Shown piece by piece: positions 33,376 to 45,271 of a stretch of 64,000 nt of DNA; position 1 is the first letter of the stretch; each line of letters begins with the position of its first letter. Source of the stretch: Silene conica. Lineage: Eukaryota; Streptophyta; Magnoliopsida; Caryophyllales; Caryophyllaceae. The stretch spans positions 31,058,579 through 31,122,578 of the forward strand of contig CM055313.2 in NCBI GenBank assembly GCA_029255685.2. Reading direction: 5' to 3'. Both the position numbers and the translations under genes were made by a program. Under the pieces are notes generated by a model. That model saw only the letters and a list, made by a program, of their open reading frames with translations, was not told the origin of the DNA and did no database searches.

Positions 33376-34176
33376 ATGGCTGGTGAAGACCCAATGCCAA
33401 GTGCCAAGCTAGCACGAGAATCCTGGCTTAAAGCCTTCATGGACTCCATGAATCAGTCTACTAGACTGAGGAATGATGGGTCAAACTTCTCTGATTGGGA
33501 GGAAGCATTACGGAATGCTGCCATTGTTGACGGAAAGCTCAAGTACTTGACTGAGCCTATTCCGGCACACCCAGGAACTGGAGCTAGAGCTAACGAAGTT
33601 CGCGCTCATAGCGACTTCGTCATGGAAGCGGGTGCGATAAAGAATGTACTTATTTATGCAATGAAATCCAATTTGCAAAGACGCTTCATTTCCCATGGTG
33701 CAAACAAGATCTTCACAACGCTGACTAACGAATTCTCGAAAGCACCGAGAATCGTTTCTTATGAGCATACATGTCGCTTCTTTGAAGCGAAACTCAGGAA
33801 GGGCCAAGCTGTTAGCCCACATATTCCCAACATGATTGAGAATATCGAGAAACTGGAGGCCTTGAACTGCAAGATCAGTGAGAACATTATCGTTGATCGA
33901 ATGCTTCATTCGCTTCATGATGGGTTCGCCCTCTTTAGGGCCAACTATTACATGAACGACATGAAGAAGACTCCTCATGAGCTCCACTCCCTTCTCGTAC
34001 AGACCGAGAAGGATCTGAAATTAAGTGGGAGCGTGAAGCAGGATGTTCTCATGATCTCCAGTAAAGGTAAAGGTAAAGGGAAAGCTAAAGCTCAAGGCGA
34101 CCTAGCGATATGTAAGCCTAAGTTCAAGAAGTCGGGATTTGCTAAGAGTGGGGCAGGTGAGTCGAGCAACTCATAG
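33376..34176 (+). CDS. gag: Copia gag of element G
   Basis: A 266-codon frame beginning 2.06 kb after the primer site. The N-terminal motif (SWLKAFMDSM, then SNFSDWEEAL) and the central helical core match gag of D and K. It ends in a lysine-glycine-rich stretch at a TAG (34174-34176). The same frame continues without shift into the knuckle and pol, so the TAG is either a disabling mutation or, less likely, a read-through point. The product would be the particle-forming structural protein. Confidence 0.88.
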   Translation: MAGEDPMPSAKLARESWLKAFMDSMNQSTRLRNDGSNFSDWEEALRNAAIVDGKLKYLTEPIPAHPGTGARANEVRAHSDFVMEAGAIKNVLIYAMKSNLQRRFISHGANKIFTTLTNEFSKAPRIVSYEHTCRFFEAKLRKGQAVSPHIPNMIENIEKLEALNCKISENIIVDRMLHSLHDGFALFRANYYMNDMKKTPHELHSLLVQTEKDLKLSGSVKQDVLMISSKGKGKGKAKAQGDLAICKPKFKKSGFAKSGAGESSNS

Positions 34177-37100
34177 GGTAAGACAAATAGTAAGGAAACT
34201 AGCATGGAATGCCACCATTGCCACAAGACTGGGCATTGGAGGCGCACGTGCCCCGTGTATCGTGAGGACATTAAAGCACGCCGCGTTACTCTTGTTGGTA
34301 TGTCTTCTTCTTTTATTCACATGATTGAGATTAACCATGCAAATTACGGAACTTGGGTACTAGATACTGGTTGTGGTTCTCATCTGTGTAATCATGTGCA
34401 GGGCCTCCGAAACCAAGAGCCCCTCATAAAGGGTGAGGTTGACCAGCGTGTCGGGAATAGAGCACGAGTTGCTGCAGTCTCGAGGGAAACGTACGTGATC
34501 CAGCTTCCTAGTGGATTCGAGTTATCTTTGTATAACTGTTATTATGTTCCTAGTTTATCCAAAAACATTATTTCTGTTTCTGCACTGGACAAACTCGGTT
34601 TTTCATTTGTAATAGAGAATAATAGCTGTATTTTCTCGTTACACAATATGATTTATGGCAAGGCAGTTTCGATGAATGAAATTTATGTTTTAGATCAAAC
34701 CACCGAAATATTACACGTGAATAACAAGAAGTTAAAGGTTGGTGACAAAGATCAAACTCACCTATGGCACTGCCGTATGGGACATAGAAATGAGAAACGC
34801 GTAAAACAGCTCATATAGAATGGAGCTATCTCGGCCTTTGATTTCGAATCATATGGCACGTGTTAATCATGTCTCATCGGTAAGATGATTCGTATTTCCT
34901 TCAAAGGTGTTGGAATGCGCGCTGCCGACCTATTAGGACTCATACATACGGATGTATGTGGCCCTATGTCAATCAACGCACGAGAAGGCTATAGGTATTT
35001 CATCACTTTCACTGATGATTTGAGTAGATATGGCTATGTCTACTTAATGAAACATAAAAGTGAATCCTTTGACAAGTTCGAAGAATACCAGAATCGGGTA
35101 CAGAACCAACTGGGAAGAAAGATTAAAGCACTACGATCTGATTGTGGTGGCGAGTATCTTTCTCATGAGTTTGATCAACACCTTCAAGACTGTGGCATCG
35201 TTCTACAGTTGACTCCACCTGGAACACCACAATTAAATGGTGTGTCCTAACGGAGAAATCGAACTCTACTTGATATGGTTCGATCCATGATGAGTCACAC
35301 CGTTGCGCCTAATTCATTGTGAGGCTATGCTCTTTTGTCAGCCGCTCTAATACTTAACCGAAGTCCGTCTAAAGCTGTTGACAAGACTCCATACGAGTTA
35401 TGGAAGGGAACGGTCCCTACCTTGTCCTTTATTCGGGTTTGGGGCTGCGAAGCTTATGTCAAGTGGAGACACGAGGACAAGCTCGGCCCGCGATCGGTCA
35501 AGACATACTTTATAGGCTATCCAAAAGGGACTTTTGGTCATTACTTCTACTCGCCAACTGAATAACGTGTTTTTGTTGCGGCTAGTGCGACGTTCTTAGA
35601 GAAAGAATTTCTCGAGAACAAGTCGAGTAATAGAACCTTCGATTTATCGGAGATTCAAGAACCAACTACCGAGCAACCATTGGAGGAACCAGTTCCTTCA
35701 ACCTCGGCTGCGGTAGATATTTCTGAGGAACCTAGGAGGTCGGGAAGAGTCTCTATTCCTCCGGACAGATACATAGGGATGGTCGAGGAACATGACATAG
35801 ATGACATCTTACTCCTAGAGGGTAATGAACCCACAACCTATAAAGGTGCCATGACTAGTTCCGACTCAAAGCTATGGCTAGAAGCCATGCAATCCGAGAT
35901 GGACTCCATGTATGAGAACAACGTGTGGGATCTTGTGGACCTACCTGCAAAGGTACGCCCCCTTCAATGCAAATGGCTTTAAAAGATAAAGCATGCCGTG
36001 GAAGGACAACAAGATATTCACAGGACACGACTAGTTGCTAATGGTTTCACCCAAGTGTCAGGCTTGTACTACGATGAGATCTTTGCACCTGTAGTCATGC
36101 TACGTTCCATTCGGATTATCTTAGCGATTGCCGCATTTCATGACTATGAAATATGGAAGATGGACGTTAAAACCGCCTTCTTAAACGGTTGTTTGGAGGA
36201 AGAGTTGTACATGGTACAACCCGAGGGTTTTATTGATCCTGAACATCCTAAGAAGGTTTGCAAGCTTAAGCGTTCCATGTATGGACTTAAGCAAGCATCA
36301 CGGAGTTGGAATCATCGTTTCGACCAAGTGATAAAAGAGAATGGTTTCATTCGATCAGTCGAGGAACCATCTCTCGTCTATATCAAGTCGAGTGGGAGCA
36401 AGATTGTCTTCCTGGTATTGTATGTCGATAACATACTCCTGATTGGGAATGACATACCTCTCCTATCTTCGGTTAAAGCATGGTTGAAAAACCATTTCCA
36501 TATGAAAGATCTGGGAGAGGCACAGAGAATTTTGGGCATCCGTATTTACAGGGATAGATCACGACGGATATTGTCTCTCAGTCAGGAGTCTTAAATAAAT
36601 AAGATTCAAGAGAGATTCAGCATGACGAACTCCAAGAAAGGGTTCCTTCCTATGGCTATTGGGCTTCACTTGAGCAAGTCTCAAGAAGCTAAGACATTGG
36701 AAGAGAAAGAGCGCATGAGTCGGATTCCTTATGCTTCGGCTATAGGATCGATCATGTATGCCATGATATGCACACGTCCGGACGTTGCATATGCATTGAG
36801 TATGACGAGTCGATTCCAAGCTCATCCAGGTGAACAACAGTGGATCGCCGTGAAAAACATTCTTAAGTGCCTACGGAGGACTAAATATTGGGAATTGACT
36901 TATGGAGGCGACACGACGCTCTGCGCCACTGGTTATGCAGATGCTAGCTTCCAAACGGATCGAGACGACTCGAAATCTCAGTCTGGATTCGTTTTACTCT
37001 TAATGGCGCTGCTATTAGCTGGAAAAGTTCTAAACAAAGTGTTACAGCAGATTCTACAACTGAGTCCGTGTATTATGCAGCTTCGGAAGCAGCTAAGGAA

Positions 37101-37406
37101 GCAATATGGATGCGTCAATTCTTACAAGGATTATCAGTAGTGCCTAGTTCGAATGACCCGATCACCGTTTATTGTGACAATAAAGGTGCCATCTTCCAAG
37201 CTAAGGAGCATAAGTCTAGCAACAAAGCTAGACATGTACAACGGAAAGCTCATCTAATCAGAGATTACGTGGAGCAAAAGGAGATATTTATTGATAAGAT
37301 CGCTACGGATGACAACATAGCTGATCCTCTCACTAAAGGATTACCACGTGATAAGCATGACGGGCACATTAATTCCATGGGAATTAAACGTGTTCCTGAG
37401 TTGTAG
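34177..37406 (+). pseudogene. pol: Copia pol of element G (protease, integrase, RT, RNase H), broken
   Basis: It continues the gag frame. Visible in order: CCHC knuckle CHHCHKTGHWRRTC (34210-34251), protease WVLDTGCGSH (34354-34383), integrase zinc motif and core (HTDVCGP near 34945, SDCGGEY near 35139), reverse transcriptase (about 35,990-36,570), RNase H (about 36,900-37,370, with DNKGA and DPLTKGLP). This Copia order (integrase before RT) fixes the superfamily. Stops lie at 34816, 34864, 35248, 35320, 35563, 35980 and 36592. A one-base loss near 36992 shifts the frame. The second aspartate of the RT catalytic YVDD is asparagine (36430-36432). The stop at 35248 replaces the catalytic glutamate position of integrase. 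A splice-donor-like G|GTATGT sits at 34297/34298, at the phase used by the candidate introns of D and K. Confidence 0.93.
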
Positions 37407-38199
37407 TACTCTTTTATGAATACATGTTATAATTCATTTTCTTGTGTACTCTCTTATAACCTCATCGTTATGATAATTTTATGTTTTGTTTTTCATGTGG
37501 AACTGTACGCCAATTTTGAACACCACAAAGTGAACTAATTAACATTACATCGTTTTTAGTCCTTGATTACCCACTTGAGCTGATAACTCAGGTAATCATT
37601 TTGTGACGTTGGTTGATGCTGGGTTCAACGAGCCATAAGTCAAACATTTGACTGACCAATCACAAAGCCGAGTTATTCGGATATCTCGTAGGACACCCCG
37701 TGACAACGTTATGGAGTCCTAAATGTTTTATAACACTGGGTGTCAGGTCGTGGATAGGACGTGCATAGTGTTCCTTAGAGTCGAGTCTTTTGACTTTCAA
37801 CTATCTCTTGAGATTAAGGCAGATTTTGGGTAACTTTGGTTTCTTTCCCACGGTCTTCCGTAACAGGGGCCAAGAGGATTTTTTCTGGGTTATTTCATGC
37901 CGCGCTTACATCTGCAGGATTCGAGTTGAGGGAAATATCCAAACCCTTATCAGGATTTTATCATTTCTCAGGGTCACTCGAGGAGTAGTAATTGAAATGC
38001 ATGGCTATGCTCGAATACAGATTCGTTTTATCAGTAAAGTTACTCTCTAGTCGGGGAAACCACTCTTGATACAGATCAATTGTAAGATACGACCTTTGCG
38101 AATACGGATTTGCAAATTGTCTTACATTGAGTGGGAGAAATTTTAATAGGATAAGAGAATCGGTTATCGCACCTACACTTGTACGGACAAGTGGGAGTT
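37407..38199 (+). other. 3' tail and polypurine tract of G
   Basis: Non-coding, but similar to the tails of D (about 39,900-40,536) and K (minus, about 51,785-52,450). Shared marks are CACTCGAGGAG, a hairpin GCATGGCTATGC (37999-38010) and two AGTGGGAG tracts. The last 24 bases have the hairpin CACTTGT-ACGG-ACAAGTG (38176-38193) overlapping the purine tract before the LTR. Confidence 0.8.
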
Positions 38200-39162
38200 T
38201 GTTGGAGCTAAATATAAACGGTTATATTTAATTAAATATTGAATTCGTATATATTAATATAAGCAGTTATATTAATTGACATAATTATACTCCCTCCTAT
38301 TCCATATTTTCTTCCCTATTTCCTAAAACGGATTATTCAGGTTTTCTTCCCCTTTCCTATTATAGAAACTTTTATTCTTATTTTATTCATTTCTCTCTCC
38401 CATTATCAAACCCCACCCACCTTTTTTACTCCTATTTTATTCCTTTTTAATGATTTAGGCCCCACAATTTCTTATTTAATTTCTAATTATTCATCTCTCT
38501 CCTATAACCAAACCCCACCCATTTTTTTACACATATTTTATTTCCCACCTTAATATTTGTGCCAAAACCAAAGGGGAACAAAATATGGAATAGGAGGGAG
38601 TACAATATTGTATTTTTGTTAGACCATTATTAACGTATCGTCTACATTAAAATCTGATAACGTGTATACAATTTATAATTAAATCCCGCGAATTATATTT
38701 TAGCATTAGGGTCGAATCACGCAATAGAATAAGGTAAGAGTGGAAAGCCCACTCCCACCTTTGACCTATTTCGGCCGAGGGAGTGTTACAAATAGGAGAG
38801 AATTCTCCTTTTGTCAGACTACTCATTCTATTGACTGATTATCTCATCTCACAGAAAACTAGGGTTTTTGAGAGCAGCTTTCCCTCAAAAACCTAGATCT
38901 CACATTTAAAACCTCACAAAACCTCTCCCCATATTGCAAGGCAATTGGAGAGCATTTCTAGCACACGCGGCATCGTCTCAGACAAAGTCTTGGGTGCAAG
39001 TTATAGGAGGGAATTTAATTTAATTTCTGTTCTTAGGCCATTCGCGCAAAGGACCTAAGTTTGTATTCTATTTCATGTTTTTCATCTTATGACCATATTC
39101 GCATATGTATTTTTCGTTATAATCCTGGAATTTTTAGGGTGAATACATGTTGATTCCCCACA
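38200..39162 (+). repeat. 3' LTR of G (U3 shortened)
   Basis: TGTTGGAGCT...CCCCACA, 963 bp. It lacks about 350 bp of U3 present in the 5' LTR, with the junction directly after the first ten bases. Otherwise it is close to the 5' copy. Confidence 0.93.
38290..38600. mobile_element. Stowaway-like MITE in G 3' LTR
   Basis: The same 311-bp MITE at the same LTR position as 30425-30735, flanked by TA. It was therefore present before G last transposed and was copied by reverse transcription. Confidence 0.9.
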
Positions 39163-39167
39163 AATAT

Positions 39168-40536
39168 CACAAGAAATGAGGAGTTCATTTAAGTAGTGAT
39201 AATTGATTGATAAAATAGACCACTATAGGGATAGTGATACTGGTTCAAGTAGAAGCAAAAGATAAAACATGCGAGAAATGAAAGGTTCATTTAAGAAATA
39301 ACATCGATCATTATAGAAAGAGTGATGTTGGTTTTAGTGGGAGCAACATTCATTAAAGAATTGAACATACCATTCAGAGAGAATAGTGATTCTTTAGAGT
39401 GTAAAGAATAAGAAGTTCTCAATTCTAGATGAATAAAATACAATATATCATGGGATGATGGAGCTTCACGGGAAGGTTTATTATATTGATAATAAAAGGT
39501 CACCCATTATAAATCAAAATGGTTGGATACATTATTCATACATTATTTTCATATTGATGAAAATGTTGGAGTAATGATATCATAAATAACTACAAAATAG
39601 ATTCCAGTACATAAGTGACTAGGTATTTTAGAGCGATAATTTGATCCCTCTGACATACCAATACGTCACGAGTTATAAGATAACAGTGGGAGCTTCCCTC
39701 AGGAAAGGAAACTCAAGATCTAGAATGAGTTCTAGATATGTACTCAAATAAGATCATATTATGCAAATATTCCGTCGTAAATTCAAACCACTAGTAAAAA
39801 TTGATGATCATGCATCAAATGCCATGGAGCAGTATTGACTGTTTATTTGCATGACAATGTCGTTTGAGTTATAATAACTCACAATAAAAGATACTTTGTC
39901 AAAATCCAAATGGGTTGTAAGAGACAACTTTTGAACCCCATAAAGTGAACTTGATTGACTTAGTATAGCCCCTAGCCGCTTATATGAGGTAACATCTCGA
40001 AGCGACTGGAATGTGAGTCGACTGATGGCAAGTTCAAATGCCATAGAGTCATATGTGATGACTAATCGATCACATAGACAGACTGCAAGAGACACTTTGT
40101 CGTGGCAAGAGCTACTATAGTATTATTATGAGTCAATTCTTAGACTAAAGACTACTCACCCAAGATGGTGCAGTTTTGGCATAACCTTGATTCATTCTCT
40201 ACGACTCTCCGTAACTGGAGTCAAATGGGATTGTTTTGGGTTGTGTCTGACTGTGGCTAATTAAAGGGAGTAGTACGATATAAATTGTCCATGCCTTTGT
40301 CAGGGTTGTTCAAATCTCAAGGCCACTCGAGGAGAAATTAACTGGAAATGCGTGGCCACGCTTGGAAAGGATCTATGGTAGATAATTCTAGTCAAACAGT
40401 TATTCTCCAGATCGAGAAAACCACTCATGATATGATCTAATGCAAATACGACCAGAGAGACACCTTGCATTGAGTGGGAGATTGTAATAGAACAAGAGAA
40501 TTGGTGACGCACACTTGTCGAGGTCAAGTGGGAGAT
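39168..40536 (+). other. 3' tail of D, last segment, with polypurine tract
   Basis: Non-coding. Near 39163-39400 there is a degenerate direct repeat of about 120 bp (GTTCATTTAAG...AGTGAT.CTGGTT). From about 39,900 it matches the tails of K and G. It contains the perfect palindrome GCGTGGCCACGC (40350-40361) and ends with the hairpin CACTTG/CAAGTG (40512-40530) and purine tract GTGGGAGA. Confidence 0.75.
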
Positions 40537-40967
40537 TTTTGGGATATATATATCCTCACCAATAGTGCGATCACATAATTAAATCTCATCACGAGAATGC
40601 CAAGGGATGATACGAAATTATATTGTCAACTGACCAACATTAATCAGTAATGATTGGCTAGCTAGAGTTTGACATTACTGTCGTTTGACGGTGGTTGTCA
40701 GTTGATCCCTTTAGGTCATACCTATAGGACAATTCCCTTAATTAATAAACTAATCAAATGTATATTGATACGAGTTGATCACATTCCTTAAACTCGTATA
40801 TCGAGAAATCAGAGGTTAAATCTTATTGTAAGATTTATGTTTATAATTGAAACGTATCAATTATCAAACACTAAACGATATTTATGAAATGTCGTAATTA
40901 GAATGAATAGGGTTGTATATTATTACAAGGGTTGTAAATCGTATTGACATTTTTTAATAATAACCAT

Positions 40968-41044
<77 letters not shown>

Positions 41045-41168
41045 CTATAGATATATATGTATATATGTATGTACATATATATATATATATATGTACATAT
41101 ATATGTACATATATATGTACATATATATATATATATATGTACATACATATATACATATATATCTATAG

Positions 41169-41247
<79 letters not shown>

Positions 41248-42058
41248 TATATTAGTAATTTCGAATTACTTGTCAATTGTTAAATATGATTTATTTAATT
41301 TATAAATAATATTTATTTGATAAATATACTTTTTAAATTAAAAACAATAATTGTTTATAACATTGTGACATAATGTATGTCACAAATGTAATATTGTATA
41401 ATTTGAGAAAAATAAAATGGATGTCCATTTTACCGTAAAATGTGACGGTTTGGGGAGGTGGTTAAGGTGTGATTATTGCTCTTAATTAACCTAAGACATG
41501 ATGATTAAAGTAGTGCCTTGAGAACTCACACCTAGAGCCACCCTAAGAGCATTGAAAAGGGAAAATGTTCCCCTTTTGCTCTTCCCATGGCCGGCTATGC
41601 CTACCTCAACACAACCCACTTAAATAATGTGATTAACTCACAAAATGATTCAAAACATCTCTTGGCAAAATTTTCTAAGTAAGAAAATATATAAAAACCT
41701 CTAAAATTATTATGAGATAATAAGAATACTAATTCTATAATAGTTATAATATTAGTTTTAATAGTTCTAATTAGAGATTAAAATTTATTTTTAAGGAAAA
41801 CCGTTTCTTGCCCTAGCTACTTCAAGTTTCGGTTATTAAGGGTTGTCTTGGGTGCATCTTAAAGGAGATATTCTACTTGGATACTAAGGGTTGGAGGATC
41901 ATCCTTGCATCATTCTTGTCGAAATAAGTGAGCTTTCGATTCCTTTTCCGCATTATAATAAGCATGTATAAGATCTTGATAATATCTAATTAAAATGTTA
42001 ATTAACTATTTCATTTGTATGACTATGTTTTTAGGGTTTGAGACCTTAGAACCTAACA
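40537..42058 (+). repeat. 3' LTR of D
   Basis: 1522 bp, ends CCTAACA before GATCC. It matches the 5' LTR but carries a large TA-rich expansion (about 40964-41253) and about 370 bp (about 41560-41960) missing from the 5' copy. Confidence 0.92.
40964..41253. repeat. TA-rich microsatellite with long palindrome
   Basis: About 290 bp of TA repeats broken by GTAC, CTATAG and GTATG words. The 5' LTR has only a run of about 15 bp here. The blocks around 41036-41075 and 41137-41185 are inverted copies, so the tract can form a long cruciform. All frames across it are artefacts. Confidence 0.95.
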
Positions 42059-42063
42059 GATCC

Positions 42064-42617
42064 CACTCCACCTTTCCCTGAAGCATTGAAGGATACTCGG
42101 AAGAAGAAGCATTGAAGGATACTCGGAAGAAGAAGCATAACAATGATCTTTACGAAAACTTTCGTAAATGTGAGGTAAATATGCCCCTTCTAGAGTTGCT
42201 TAAAAGTGTCCCTCGGTATGCAAAGTTTTTAAAAGAACTTTGTACTATTAAGAGGAATAATAGGCTTAAGGGAGTGAAAAAGGTGAAGGTAAATGAACAT
42301 GTCTCGGCAATGTTTCAACAAAAATTGCCCACTAAATGTGGAGATCCGGGAATGTTCACAATACCTTGTACTATAGGAGACACCAAAATTCATAAAGCTA
42401 TGCTAGATTTAGGTGCTTGGATTAATGTGATCCCATATTTTGTCTATCAGTCTTTGAAACTTGGACCAATGAGTAAAACAAATGTTGTCATTCAATTAGC
42501 GGATCGGTCCAATGTTTATCCTAAGGGAATGGTTGAAGATGTTTTAGTTATGGTTGATAAATTGATTTTCCCTACAGACTTTATGTGCTTGAAATGGAGC
42601 ACGATAGACATGCTACC
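42064..42617 (+). pseudogene. Protease region of element A, resumed after D
   Basis: It directly continues the gag-protease gene cut at 4846. It has a 26-bp tandem duplication (42081-42106 repeated), then a helical spacer (NMPLLELLKSVPRYAKFLKEL) and the aspartic protease with MLDLGAW near residue 100 of the frame from 42112; the usual serine or alanine after DLGA is tryptophan. It parallels the protease of F. The gene is cut at 42617 by a solo LTR. Confidence 0.88.
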
Positions 42618-44882
42618 TGTAATACCTCGCATTTTGGGGCTTGTCGGGAGTAAGCGATAGTGTTTTCTTTATAAAATCGTTCGTTAATAGGCTTACTTGC
42701 ACTCGTCTTGTGCGAGATATTTGAGACTTAGGTGGGTTTCGAAACGGGGATCTCGGTACCCTATATTAATATTTGTAGTATGGGGGTGCTAAGGGTCGAA
42801 CTTGGGACCTGTTGAGTGCCTAGAGTGGGCCTCGATTAGCGTGCCAAGGTAAGCCCACACGGGAATTCTCAGATTTATCACAAAACACCCTTCCTGCCGC
42901 CATATTTAGGGAGTGTTTTGTTGACCTAATCATCATTCAAAAACAGATCTAACCTCACCAAAACCTAGCCGCCACCTTAGGGAAGAGGAGAAACCAGTGC
43001 ACGGTGGTTGTAAGCAGTCCTAAGACACCTCGATTTGGCCAAGAAGCGGGTATGAACACCATGAAAACCTGTAACGTTAGTTTGTGCACCATTTTTGTCG
43101 TTTGTTTAAGAGCAGAGTTACACTTTATTTTCTGGATGTTTTTACATAATTTTATACTAGAATGTAGAGAGAATATATGTTGGTCATGGTTGTAGTGTCG
43201 TGGTTGTTTTTACATGTTTTTCAAGGGAGACAAACACGGTGTCAGGGAAGGGAGGTTTACGTTTTCAATTTTGGTATGGTCTGATGCGTTTTGCTAATCA
43301 GTCGTTGTGGTAGTCGTAGGTCGTTTGTTTTGGGTCTTTGGGTGTTGGAACTGGTGGCTCATGTGGGTGTCTTGTGGTGGTGGTCTCGGGTTATGGTGGT
43401 GCGTAGTCATGGTGTTACAGGGCTGGTTGTCAGGGGTGTTTATAGGGTGTTTCTGTCAATGTCAGTTGTAATGGGTGTTCAGGTGAGCGCATGGGTGTTT
43501 GGGGGTGGTAGCATTGAGGACTCAGGGGAGGTCAGTGCAATGCTACCACTGTGTGTCGGGTTTGGTGTCCAAGGGAGGCTTTGGTTGTTAGGGGGGCTGT
43601 TGGCGGTGGCTGGTTTAGTGTCGAATGGTTGTCAAAGAGGACCTGGTCAGAAGGAGGGGCGAGGAGTCGGGTTGGTTTGGGTGTCTGGTTCAGGTCACCG
43701 GCGGCCGGCGAGGGGGCTGCTGGTGGTTGGTTTGGTGGAAGGCGGTTCTGGGAACAGGCTGTGGTGGTTGTTGGCGGTGGATGGGCGTGTGACACGGTGA
43801 TCTTGGGGTGTTTGTACACGGGGGTTATCACGGGTTGTTGGATTTTTTTTTCGGCTGTTTTGCTTTATTATTATTATTATTATTAATATTTATGTTATAA
43901 ATTATTTATATACTTTCTATTTTGATATCATTATTATTTATGGTTAATATAATTAGTATTTATAGTGTAATATTTTATTTATGGCAATTTTAATTTGGGT
44001 CTTAATTAATGATTTGAATGATTTGAATTTCAAAACTAAAGTATCTATTTTGGAAGCTATTTATTTTAGCAGTTACTATATATAGGGAGTTACTATAAAT
44101 GGAATGTGTATACGTATTACGAGAGTAGGAAGTTTATTAATTAAGTAATATACTTTTAGGTGGAAGTTTTCGTGTGGAGCACTTTTGAGATCGGTTGTGC
44201 ATATTGCCATTTTCTTCTGCGATTACGAGGTAGGGGAATACTACATATATGAGATGTGTAATCTGTTTATTGGTTGATATTAACTATGTTTATCTGTATT
44301 GTTATATGATTGGTATATTGTGATATATAATTCTGTGATACGATATGGTGCGAAGATAAAGGGTCTGTGTTTGGTGCGGAGATAAAGGGTCTGTGTTTGG
44401 TGCGGAGATAAAGGGTCTGTGTTTGGTGCGGAGATAAAGGGTCTGTGATTGGTGCGGAGAAAAAGGGTCTGTGATTCGGAGTGGAGAAGTTCAACTTTCT
44501 ATTTATAGTAATGTGGTTTATTTACAGTTTCCTCTACTCAACCTCGTGGTTGACCCTGTGTATTCGTGATCACCTGTGATGAACCAATTATTGGGGAGCA
44601 GATTGACAGGTGGCTGAGACTAAGGGGGAGCTATGGGAGAAAGAGCTTGGATCCGGACCGGATTAGATGTCTAGATCACCTTAGTCAGTTTAGTACGAGT
44701 TGTATTTTATTTATGTTGTTAAGACTTTTTGATACGGTTGTAAGAACATGACTTGAGTTAATTTTCTATTTAAAGTACTGTTATCTTCCTTTGTATCTAC
44801 TGCCTCGGGAAACCGGGATGGTAACACCTTTATTTATCTTAGGAGTCCTAGCACATGCCCTTAAATAAATGGGGGCGTTACA
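42618..44882 (+). mobile_element. Solo LTR, Tekay-like
   Basis: 2265 bp, TGTAATACC...GCGTTACA, flanked by CTACC (42613-42617, 44883-44887) inside the protease of A. It has no primer site, internal region or second LTR, so it is best read as a recombination product. The ends resemble the LTR of H in sense orientation. A valine-glycine-rich frame at 43291-43800 has no domain. Confidence 0.85.
44347..44476 (+). repeat. Five-copy 26-bp tandem repeat in the solo LTR
   Basis: Units read GGTGCGGAGATAAAGGGTCT followed by GTGTTT or GTGATT, starting at 44347, 44373, 44399, 44425 and 44451. Confidence 0.93.
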
Positions 44883-44887
44883 CTACC

Positions 44888-45271
44888 CTTATTCTGTTAG
44901 GGAGACCATTTATGAAAACTACAAGAACTAACATTGATGTTTTTAGCGGTTCTCTTACTATGGAGTTTGATGGTCAAATGGTTGAATTTAATATTTTTTA
45001 TTCTCTGAAATTTCCCAAAGATGATCATTCCTTATGTCTTATTGATGTGTTTGAGCCATTAGTGCAGGATACCTTTGATGTTGCTAGTCCAGATGAGTAC
45101 CAGGTTGTGATTGAGAACGGTATAGTATAACATGATTTTGATGATTCATTGCCTACTAACCTGCAATAAAGAGCTGTTAAGTTGGCCGGAGTGTCATCCA
45201 TGAACACAGAAGTCAGAACCACCCCCTTTACCACTAAATATGCCTAGTAAAACCTTGTTACCATCTATTTT
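44888..45271 (+). pseudogene. End of the element A protease and decayed tail
   Basis: Resumes with the LLGRPFMKT flap region that should follow the break at 42617, then VFSGSLTMEFDG as in Athila proteases. The frame stops at 45128-45130. Up to about 45230 a weak continuation with stops is visible; then the CACTA-like end begins. Confidence 0.82.

Larger units (their letters stand above)
29989..39162 (+). mobile_element. Copia element G, complete structure, dead
   Basis: LTRs 29989-31297 and 38200-39162 are flanked by the duplication AATAT (29984-29988, 39163-39167), inserted in the 3' tail of D. It has a Met-type primer site, a long leader with a TCGATCGA array, a gag-pol frame with all Copia domains, a conserved 3' tail and a polypurine tract. 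The coding sequence has eight in-frame stops and a frameshift. Both LTRs contain the same Stowaway-like MITE. Confidence 0.95.
4847..42058 (+). mobile_element. Copia element D, 37.2 kb with nested insertions
   Basis: It is bounded by LTRs of one family (4847-5705 and 40537-42058) and a perfect 5-bp target duplication GATCC (4842-4846 and 42059-42063) inside the gag-protease gene of element A. Removing nested elements H and G with their duplications leaves about 8.0 kb of its own sequence. It has an initiator-Met type primer site, a long leader, a gag gene and a long 3' tail. No protease, integrase or reverse transcriptase is present, so D is a non-autonomous gag-only element. The two LTRs differ by several substitutions, a large TA expansion in the right copy and a deletion of roughly 370 bp in the left copy, so D is older than E and F. 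Confidence 0.93.

Noticed and set aside
34174..34176. Programmed stop read-through between gag and pol of G
   Set aside because: The frame has seven more stops, so a disabling mutation is the simpler reading; comparison with intact relatives would decide.
40923..41305. Several tyrosine-isoleucine frames on both strands
   Set aside because: Translations of the TA microsatellite.
43291..43800. Open frame of 169 codons in the solo LTR
   Set aside because: Valine, glycine and tryptophan-rich through G/T-rich base composition; no domain and it lies wholly within an LTR.
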